From: Deltaproteobacteria bacterium
Lineage (GTDB): Bacteria; Desulfobacterota; Syntrophia; Syntrophales; UBA2210
Direction of reading: 5' to 3'
Assembly (NCBI GenBank): GCA_019313735.1
Contig: JAFDAR010000003.1
Coordinates: 1 to 18,904, forward strand
Length of the DNA: 18,904 nt
The position numbers were made by a program, and so were the translations under genes. Below, piece by piece: positions 13,484-18,904 of the stretch (position 1 is its first letter; the number at the start of each line of letters is the position of its first letter). The notes beneath the pieces are model-generated. The model was not told the DNA's origin. It saw only the letters and a list, made by a program, of their open reading frames with translations, and did not search any database.

Positions 13484-14743
13484 ATGTCCAAAATTGCGAT
13501 TTTAACTAATTTTATGGAGTTTTTGCCGGGATATTCATTGACCGGAATAGTAAAGGACCAGGCCCGAATGCTGACGAGGCACGGCCATGAGGCGCATTTA
13601 TTTGTCAATGATCAGTACAACGGAGAAACATTCTCGGAGGATGTCATTCTCGAAAAGAAAATCCCGTTTGCGCATCTAACGGATTATGCGAGCAGGAACG
13701 ATATATCAGCGGATCATAAAATGATAGTCAACAGGACCGCCGCCATGCTCCGGAAGGAGCTCGCTGATTTTGATTATGCATTTACGCATGATTTCGTTTT
13801 TACCGGATGGTTTTTGCCCTATGGTCTCGGTTGTATCGAGGCATCGAAAGACCTGCCTGATTTGCGCTGGTTGCACTGGATACATTCCGTTCCCACCCGC
13901 ATGAGTGATTGGTGGACTATCAGGGAATATGGCCCTGCACATAAAATCGTATATCCCAATGCGCATGATATTATTCTCGTAGCCGAACAATACCGCGGCC
14001 ATATCGACAATGTCAGGGCGATTCACCACATCAAGGATTTACGGTCATGGTTTGATTTTTCAGCGGAAACCTGCGAGTTGATCGACCGCCTTCCGGGAAT
14101 AATGCAAGCTGATATCGTCCAATGTCTCCCTGCGTCGGTTGACAGGCTGGCAGCCAAACGCGTCCGAGAAGTGATTTCAATTTTTGCGCATCTAAAACGC
14201 ATGGGACGTTCGGTCTGCCTTGTGATCGCAAACCAGTGGGCCACCGGCCGCCAGCAGAAACAATCCGTGCGGGAATATGTGACCCTGGCATCGCAGGCGG
14301 GACTGATTCCGGGCCAGGAGATGGTCTTTACATCCGAAATCAAACAGGAATACGAAGTCGGCATCTCAAAACGTATGATCAGGGAATTATTTCAATGCTC
14401 GAACCTTTTTGTCTTCCCGACCCGGGAAGAGTCCTTCGGCCTGGTCGTTCCCGAGGCCGCCCTGGCGGGCGGCGTGCTGTTGGTTCTCAACAAATCCCTG
14501 GCCATGCAGCGTGAGGTTTCCGGCGGCACTTCTCTTTATTTTGATTTTGGCGCGTACAATCATCAATTTAATGCGTCCGATGAAGACGCCTATCTCCGGG
14601 ATATTGCAATAACTATTCTCGGCAGGATGCGGCAGGATGAGTCTATCATGGCCAAGACATTCATGCGGCAGAGATACAATTATGATCATCTCTATAAATA
14701 CGAATATGCGCCCGTCATGGCGGAGGCAAAGTTGTGGAAGTAA
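13484..14743 (+). CDS. Glycosyltransferase, GT-B fold, GT4-like
   Basis: This 419-residue protein starts at ATG 13484, 7 bases after AGGAGG (13471-13476); the longer in-frame reading from 13349 overlaps the preceding gene and is rejected. The N-terminal Rossmann half starts MSKIAILTNFMEFLPGYSLTG with a Gly-rich acceptor loop. The C-terminal half has FVFPTREESFGLVVPEAALA; EESFGLVVPEA at 315-325 contains the E-x7-E motif of GT4 retaining transferases, which holds the nucleotide-sugar. It would transfer a sugar from a nucleotide donor in the cytoplasm. Donor and acceptor are not predictable. It opens a six-gene modification operon placed directly behind a poly-Thr-tailed structural gene. Confidence 0.85.
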   Translation: MSKIAILTNFMEFLPGYSLTGIVKDQARMLTRHGHEAHLFVNDQYNGETFSEDVILEKKIPFAHLTDYASRNDISADHKMIVNRTAAMLRKELADFDYAFTHDFVFTGWFLPYGLGCIEASKDLPDLRWLHWIHSVPTRMSDWWTIREYGPAHKIVYPNAHDIILVAEQYRGHIDNVRAIHHIKDLRSWFDFSAETCELIDRLPGIMQADIVQCLPASVDRLAAKRVREVISIFAHLKRMGRSVCLVIANQWATGRQQKQSVREYVTLASQAGLIPGQEMVFTSEIKQEYEVGISKRMIRELFQCSNLFVFPTREESFGLVVPEAALAGGVLLVLNKSLAMQREVSGGTSLYFDFGAYNHQFNASDEDAYLRDIAITILGRMRQDESIMAKTFMRQRYNYDHLYKYEYAPVMAEAKLWK

Positions 14744-15384
14744 AATATAACGTCATCATTCCGGTGGTGAACCGCAAACTCGCAGCCGCATTGTTAGACA
14801 GCATTGCCGCCAATACGGTCATCCCGGACAGTATCCTGATTATCGATAATTCCCTGGCCCCGCGGGCGTTTCCGGTTGATGCCCGATTACCTGTAGAGGT
14901 CATAGCCCCTGGAGAACGACTTGGGGTCAATGCCTCCTGGAATCTGGGGATCCGTGAGACCGGCGAGTGTGATTACCTGGCCATTCTGAATGATGATATC
15001 GTCCTGGGGAGACATTTTTTTGAAAAAAATATTCATACGTTCCGGGAATATAGCGATTGCGGGGTTTCATGCCCGGGGACGGTTTTTGATATGGCGGATC
15101 TGCATGATAATATCCACGGCAGAACCATCCGGATGAAAAAACGGGAGGGATGGGCATTTTCGTTTCAATATTCATTGTTGAAAACAATCCCGCCCATCCC
15201 CGCTGATCTGGTCACATTCTGCGGAGACGACTGGTTCTGGAAACATACGCACCTGAAAGGATTCCTTTGGTATAAAGATACCGGCAATATCGTGTATCAC
15301 AAGGTGGGGGCGGCGGTGAAAGAGCTCGGCGTTCGACCCCATCTGAAACGTGATCGGGCGACATTCAGGAGGATAGCCGGATGA
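14734..15384 (+). CDS. Glycosyltransferase, GT-A fold, GT2-like
   Basis: This 216-residue protein uses a GTG start at 14734, supported by GGAGG at 14722-14726 and a 10-base overlap with the upstream gene. The fold is GT2-like: YNVIIPVVNR at the start, ILIIDNS, GVNASWNLGI at 64-73 and ILNDDIVLG with the metal-binding NDD at 86-88. FCGDDWFW at 162-169 supplies the acidic catalytic-type pair, and His189 lies in the usual C-terminal position. It is short for the family but not obviously truncated. Inverting transfer onto an existing sugar or protein is likely; substrate unknown. Confidence 0.82.
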   Translation: MEVKYNVIIPVVNRKLAAALLDSIAANTVIPDSILIIDNSLAPRAFPVDARLPVEVIAPGERLGVNASWNLGIRETGECDYLAILNDDIVLGRHFFEKNIHTFREYSDCGVSCPGTVFDMADLHDNIHGRTIRMKKREGWAFSFQYSLLKTIPPIPADLVTFCGDDWFWKHTHLKGFLWYKDTGNIVYHKVGAAVKELGVRPHLKRDRATFRRIAG

Positions 15385-16463
15385 GATTACTATTCTTTTA
15401 TCTTGCCCACAGAAACGCCGGATATTATCTCGATTTCCTGCTGACAGAGGGATATTACTGGCTGTTGAAGCGCATGGTCGAGACCGGCATCATCGATGAG
15501 GTCTCCGTTATTATCGAGTCGGGGCAAAAATTGGACCCGATCGAATATATGGACGGCCTGACTGGCCACGTAGTGGGAGGTATTGAAAATACACCTGTAC
15601 GGGAAGGTGATATTATCTGGGTGCGCGGCGGGTGGAAGTCATGGTTCCCGCATCTGGAAAAATTGTATAACGAAAAACACTGGCTTCTTTTTTATGCAGC
15701 CAATACCGGCCGGGAACGATGGCCGTTCTGGGACGTAATTTTTGATGATTTGAACGGAAAGGACTTTCTGGATGCTGCAGGCAGGGTTCACCTCGATTTC
15801 CGGAAGCCGACAAATCCTGAGATATTCCGCCCGATGGATATGGAACGTAAATATGATCTATGTATCGGTGCGAGTCATATCCACGACAAAAAGGGCCAGT
15901 GGCGCGGAGTCCAGGCCGCTATAGCGTATCAGCAAATATTCGGCAAAAAGCTTAAATGCATCATGCCCGGAGCGTTTCGCAGGGGTGTGAAAACCAATAA
16001 TATTATTGCCGACATCAAACAATATCATCTGGATATCGAACTGCCGGGGATGCTCCCCCGGGAGGAACTGGTGCGGATACTGAACGGATCGAAAGTATTT
16101 GCCCATCTCGGATCAGGTGGCCAGGGAGACAGGGGCGTCATGGAGGCCATGCGTTGCGGATGCCCGGTTATGATCGGCTTTCCGCGCTATCACGCCCCGT
16201 TTACATACGAGACCGATCTCTCTTATGTCACGGCGGATCCGGATCATTTCTCGACGCTGGCTTATGAAATTAATGAACAGATCGAACAATCGACCGAAGA
16301 AAAACGGCGCCGGGTCTTTGAATATCATGAAGTGCAGTGCGGGCTGGAAGCGGTCATATTGCCCCGGATGAAACGCCTGTTTTCGTTTTTCCGTAATTAT
16401 CCACAGACAGATAAAAAGGCATTATGGGAGGAATTTAACGGTGAAGAGAGTTGTGAACTATGA
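15381..16463 (+). CDS. Glycosyltransferase, GT-B fold (GT4-like, divergent)
   Basis: This 360-residue protein starts with a 4-base overlap (ATGA). The N-terminal half is Rossmann-like (MRLLFFYLAHRNAGYYLDFL, REGDIIWVRGGWKSW). The C-terminal half has YDLCIGASHIHDKKGQWRG, LPGMLPREELVRILNGSKVF and AHLGSGGQGDRGVMEAMRCG at 241-260, which is the GT4 nucleotide-sugar-binding stretch in which E255 is a good candidate for the second conserved Glu. The first Glu of the E-x7-E motif seems replaced by Gly or Gln, so this is a divergent member. The product probably adds another sugar to the same glycan as its neighbours. Confidence 0.75.
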   Translation: MRLLFFYLAHRNAGYYLDFLLTEGYYWLLKRMVETGIIDEVSVIIESGQKLDPIEYMDGLTGHVVGGIENTPVREGDIIWVRGGWKSWFPHLEKLYNEKHWLLFYAANTGRERWPFWDVIFDDLNGKDFLDAAGRVHLDFRKPTNPEIFRPMDMERKYDLCIGASHIHDKKGQWRGVQAAIAYQQIFGKKLKCIMPGAFRRGVKTNNIIADIKQYHLDIELPGMLPREELVRILNGSKVFAHLGSGGQGDRGVMEAMRCGCPVMIGFPRYHAPFTYETDLSYVTADPDHFSTLAYEINEQIEQSTEEKRRRVFEYHEVQCGLEAVILPRMKRLFSFFRNYPQTDKKALWEEFNGEESCEL

Positions 16464-17047
16464 AACCATTAGATGAAATATACAAACCGGGATTTTTCAA
16501 AAGGCGGGATTCCCTTTCCTGGAGGGCGCCCATAATATGCGGGCCGGTCATCGAGATATTGCGGCCCAACTCTGTAATAGATGTGGGTTGCGCCATAGGC
16601 GACCTGGTGGAATGTTTTCTCGAAAAAGGCCTGGATGCATATGGACTGGAAGGCACGGAAAACGTTATTCCCTGGCTGAAGATACCGCGGAAGAGGCTGT
16701 TGTATATAGTTGATCTCCGGACACAGTTTGATCTGCAAAGAAAATTCGATTTGGCTATGTGTTTTGAAGTCCTGGAACATGTAGAACCTGAGCATGCTGA
16801 TACGCTGGTGAAGAATCTGACCGATATCTCCGACCGGTTATTGATTTCCGCCGCCCCGCCGGGACAGGGAGGCCACTATCACGTTAATTGCCAGCCGATG
16901 GCATACTGGAACGAGAAGTTTGGCACACTCGGCTACAGACCGGATGCGGGCGTTGTGGCGAGGATCAGAGACCAGCTCGCCCCCTGGAAACAGAAGCCGG
17001 GCGTCAAGGCCATACACCAAAACCTGGCATATTTCGAGAAGCGATAA
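16460..17047 (+). CDS. SAM-dependent methyltransferase (class I)
   Basis: This 195-residue protein overlaps the preceding gene by 4 bases. The S-adenosylmethionine site is clear: VIDVGCAIGD at 39-48 (motif I), an acidic YGLEGT at 61-66 for the ribose hydroxyls, and FDLAMCFEVLEHVEP at 96-110. The C-terminal QGGHYHVNCQPMAYWNEKFG resembles sugar or small-molecule O-methyltransferases of the methyltransf_11/23 type. Located inside a glycosyltransferase operon, it most plausibly methylates the glycan, perhaps as a chain-terminating cap. DNA methylation is unlikely, as no NPPY/DPPY motif is present. Confidence 0.82.
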   Translation: MKPLDEIYKPGFFKRRDSLSWRAPIICGPVIEILRPNSVIDVGCAIGDLVECFLEKGLDAYGLEGTENVIPWLKIPRKRLLYIVDLRTQFDLQRKFDLAMCFEVLEHVEPEHADTLVKNLTDISDRLLISAAPPGQGGHYHVNCQPMAYWNEKFGTLGYRPDAGVVARIRDQLAPWKQKPGVKAIHQNLAYFEKR

Positions 17048-17775
17048 TGATCGATATTACCATGACAGCCACGAGAAGACCTGAATTGATTCGGAAGACG
17101 TTAGATACATTTCTATCGAGATTCTTTTTCCGGGCAAATGATTGTCGTCTTATTATCAATGTAGATCCTGTCGGCCGGGATATGCAGTCGTTTGAAATAA
17201 CGGATTTATGCCGGGAATATTTCCCGAATATTATCTACAGATGCCCGAACAAGCCGGCTTTCTCCAGGGCGTTCAAGTGGGTGTGGAGCCAGGTGACTGC
17301 CGATTTTGTGTTTCATCTTGAAGATGACTGGGAGCTTATGCGTCCTGTTGATCTGACGAAGATGATCAAGATTATGGAAAACAATCCCGATCTGGCAATC
17401 CTGCGTCTCCCCTGGAAGCCGACGGGTATTGATTCGGCAAAGAACTGGCGATATTTCTTCCCCTGGAACGGCGAGTTTTTCGAATGTCCTAGGGAACTCA
17501 GGCGGACAGTGGGTTTCTGCGGCCACCCCTCGCTGATCAGAGGTGAATTTGTCAGGAACACAGTGAAATATATTGATGAAACCAGAAACCCTGAAAAGCA
17601 GTTTCACCGCGGCCCTTCGGAGATTATGGCCGAGATCGATAAATGGCGTTATGGCGTGTTCGCCGAACATGATCAACCGCCGGCAATCCGGGACATCGGG
17701 CGCGCGTGGATGGTTGAAAACGGCTATAGAAAAGTCGGCAACAAGGCACTTTTTACCCAATGGGAGGAGATATGA
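17047..17775 (+). CDS. Glycosyltransferase, GT-A fold, GT2-like
   Basis: This 242-residue protein starts at ATG 17047, overlapping the previous stop by one base (TAATG); the longer in-frame reading from 16888 lies inside the methyltransferase gene and is rejected. The start is MIDITMTATRRPELIRKTLD, typical of GT2 enzymes. FVFHLEDDWEL at 88-98 holds the metal-binding EDD (92-94). A later FCGHPSLIRGEFV and the C-terminal EHDQPPAIRDIGRAW complete the GT-A domain. It lacks membrane segments. Substrate unknown; by context it works on the same glycan or glycoprotein as its neighbours. Confidence 0.8.
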   Translation: MIDITMTATRRPELIRKTLDTFLSRFFFRANDCRLIINVDPVGRDMQSFEITDLCREYFPNIIYRCPNKPAFSRAFKWVWSQVTADFVFHLEDDWELMRPVDLTKMIKIMENNPDLAILRLPWKPTGIDSAKNWRYFFPWNGEFFECPRELRRTVGFCGHPSLIRGEFVRNTVKYIDETRNPEKQFHRGPSEIMAEIDKWRYGVFAEHDQPPAIRDIGRAWMVENGYRKVGNKALFTQWEEI

Positions 17776-17776
17776 A

Positions 17777-18727
17777 ATGCCGGAACTAAGCGTAATTGTA
17801 CCTTTTTGCAACGAATATCCACAGGTGCTGTTCACGATCCAGAACATCGCGCAGGAGCTTAGAGATCGTGTCGATTTTGAAATCATCGCCATCAACAATT
17901 ACTGTGATGAGGTTAAAGCTCAGAAACGGGAAGAGGATAAAGGATGCGAGGCCCTGTCGGCCTGCCAAAAAGGAAACCCCTGGCTGAAAATACTGCATTA
18001 TGACGAAAAATTATCGCACTGGCAGGCGAAAAATATGGGAGTCAGGGAATCTTCAGGGAAACTCCTCTGGTTCTGTGACGCCCATTGCATTGTATCGAGG
18101 GACTCTCTATTCCGGATGTATGTATATTATAGAGAACATCACGAGGAACTGAACGGTACTCTTCACCTGCCGCTCACTTACAAAATCCTGGAATGGCATA
18201 AGCTTATATATAAGCTGGTGGCCAACCTGAATACCGGAGAGATACATTACTCATTCACGCCGTACCGTCCGGCGGATGCCCCCTACAGGGTGCCCTGCAT
18301 GTCCACATGTGGGATGATGATAACAAGAGAGCTATACGATTATATGGGCGGCTGGCCAACAGAACTCGGCATCTATGGAGGAGGTGAGAATTTCCTTAAT
18401 TTCACCCTGGCCGTATTAGGGAAAACAGTCAATATATTCCCTGCGGACCCACTATTCCACCACGGGGAAAAACGCGGATATCACTGGAACGGCGACGATT
18501 ACACCAGAAACAGAACCATCGCTACATATATGTTCGGAGGGCGGAAGCTGGCGGAAAGTTTCATACAAAACCGGAGAGGAAAACCTGATATTTTACAGAA
18601 GATTTTAAACAACGTTCTCGAAAAAACCAGACCGCATAGAGAAATCATACGAGCGAAACAGAAACTCAGCATAGAGGATTGGGTTTCCGATCAGGCGATC
18701 AGTGTAAAGGAGGGGCTCCATGAATAG
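17777..18727 (+). CDS. Glycosyltransferase with GT27-like (polypeptide GalNAc-transferase) motif layout
   Basis: This 316-residue protein starts at ATG 17777 after GGGAGGAG (17762-17769). It opens with MPELSVIVPFCNE. CDAHC at 100-104 gives a D-x-H motif, in place of the usual D-x-D, and HWQAKNMGVRESSGKLLWFC precedes it in the same way as the A-R-N-x-G...G segment of GT27 enzymes. Near 171-230, RVPCMSTCGMMITRELYDYM then GGWPTELGIYGGGENFLNFT then FPADPLFHHG follows the order of GT27 enzymes: PT-x-AGG, GGYDxGMDxWGGEN, GHVFR. In those enzymes D-x-H plus a later His bind manganese and the enzyme puts GalNAc on Thr/Ser of mucin-like peptides. There is no ricin-type lectin domain and no membrane anchor. 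An ordinary GT2 enzyme is the alternative. Confidence 0.72.
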   Translation: MPELSVIVPFCNEYPQVLFTIQNIAQELRDRVDFEIIAINNYCDEVKAQKREEDKGCEALSACQKGNPWLKILHYDEKLSHWQAKNMGVRESSGKLLWFCDAHCIVSRDSLFRMYVYYREHHEELNGTLHLPLTYKILEWHKLIYKLVANLNTGEIHYSFTPYRPADAPYRVPCMSTCGMMITRELYDYMGGWPTELGIYGGGENFLNFTLAVLGKTVNIFPADPLFHHGEKRGYHWNGDDYTRNRTIATYMFGGRKLAESFIQNRRGKPDILQKILNNVLEKTRPHREIIRAKQKLSIEDWVSDQAISVKEGLHE

Positions 18728-18770
18728 TCCGTTCGCCTACATCGGCGGCAAATCCAAGCCGGGTTTTTGA
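18720..18770 (+). pseudogene. Truncated start of an adenine-specific DNA methyltransferase (Dam/D12 class)
   Basis: An ATG overlapping the previous stop, with AAAGGAGGGG at 18706-18715 before it, opens a 16-codon frame MNSPFAYIGGKSKPGF then TGA. NSPFAYIGGKSK is the N-terminal SAM-binding motif (FxYxGGKxxL) of D12-class N6-adenine DNA methyltransferases. The match breaks at residue 14, where Leu/Arg plus the rest of the enzyme would be expected. None of the remaining about 240 residues is visible downstream. This looks like a gene cut by an insertion, a deletion or an assembly join. Confidence 0.7.
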
Positions 18771-18904
18771 TCAAAAATCAGCGGAAATTTAACCTGGCGA
18801 TTCAACCCCTCCGAGTCGCACAGGTTTTTTGCGTCTTAAATTTCACACCATAATTTTGTCGCAAACCATTTGCAAAAATTCTCAAACCATTTGCGGAACT
18901 ATAC
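18771..18904. other. Gene-free right end with a spaced direct repeat; possible mobile-element end
   Basis: No convincing coding frame is seen on either strand in these 134 bases, which run to the window edge. Just before and into this stretch there is a perfect 14-base palindrome, TTTTTGATCAAAAA (18764-18777), exactly where the methyltransferase frame breaks. Near the edge CAAACCATTTGC occurs twice (18862-18873 and 18883-18894), 21 bases start to start, or two helical turns. The stretch could be the terminal part of an inserted element whose genes lie beyond the window, or a regulatory region read on the minus strand. Confidence 0.4.

Noticed and set aside
13278..13505. Short + strand frame encoding a His/Asn-rich stretch
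   Set aside because: It is the alternate-frame reading of the ACC/ACA Thr tract and lies wholly over two real genes.
16888..17046. Longer start for the glycosyltransferase at 17047
   Set aside because: The extra residues read out of frame through the methyltransferase's conserved C-terminus; the TAATG junction at 17045-17049 is the natural start.
17573..17776. Longer start for the GT27-like enzyme
   Set aside because: It overlaps the previous gene by about 200 bases in another frame, while ATG 17777 follows GGGAGGAG and begins MPELSVIVPF.
1..18904. tRNA, rRNA, riboswitch and integrase/attachment sites
   Set aside because: No tRNA cloverleaf-like or rRNA sequence, no integrase gene and no matching attachment repeats could be recognised by reading both strands.

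Overview
The window reads as part of a tailed-phage genome or prophage: one long + strand block of virion genes, with an accessory diversification cassette at the left and a glycosylation cassette at the right. No contractile sheath gene is visible. A tail tube, a frameshifting tail chaperone pair and a long tape measure protein point to a siphovirus-type tail. The neck genes resemble phage Mu gp36/gp37 and the tail-tip genes resemble the last genes of alphaproteobacterial gene transfer agents, so the module is a mosaic. The host cannot be fixed from this sequence. Moderate G+C, Shine-Dalgarno sequences and heptamer-repeat spacers suggest an environmental Gram-negative bacterium (a Desulfobacterota-like host is a weak guess).

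Region 1 (1-1859) is a diversity-generating retroelement (DGR). It holds the 3' end of a C-type-lectin-fold target gene with its variable repeat, a template repeat about 120 bases downstream, a complete DGR reverse transcriptase, and a small gene overlapping the reverse transcriptase. All five differences between the repeats in their 45-base match fall on template adenines. The template is recognisable only over its 5' part, so the element may be damaged or misassembled here.

Region 2 (1874-13470) is the head-tail joining and tail block: unknown small gene, gp36-like and gp37-like neck proteins, tail tube, chaperone with a -1 frame extension, tape measure, and distal tail/tip genes (two-domain distal tail protein, cysteine-bearing DUF2163-like hub protein, NlpC/P60 peptidase, tail-tip protein in two reading frames, and a small structural protein). 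The first tail-tip reading frame ends in seven RCC1 repeats, apparently inserted into a normally continuous tip gene. Three structural proteins in this block (tail tube, distal tail protein, small structural protein) end in pure Thr or Thr/Ser tracts.

Region 3 (13484-18727) is a tightly coupled operon of five glycosyltransferases and one SAM-dependent methyltransferase. The last enzyme carries a D-x-H motif and a C-terminal GGGEN segment laid out as in mucin-type polypeptide N-acetylgalactosaminyltransferases. Together with the Thr/Ser tails this suggests, as an inference, a phage-encoded O-glycosylation system decorating the virion.

Region 4 (18720-18904) starts with the first 13 or so codons of an adenine-specific DNA methyltransferase gene that then stops, followed by gene-free sequence with a spaced 12-base direct repeat; this looks like an insertion or recombination junction.

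Three gene junctions in region 2 carry tandem 7-base (or 14-base) repeats, two of them followed by the same 12-base word GGAGCGAAGCGA.
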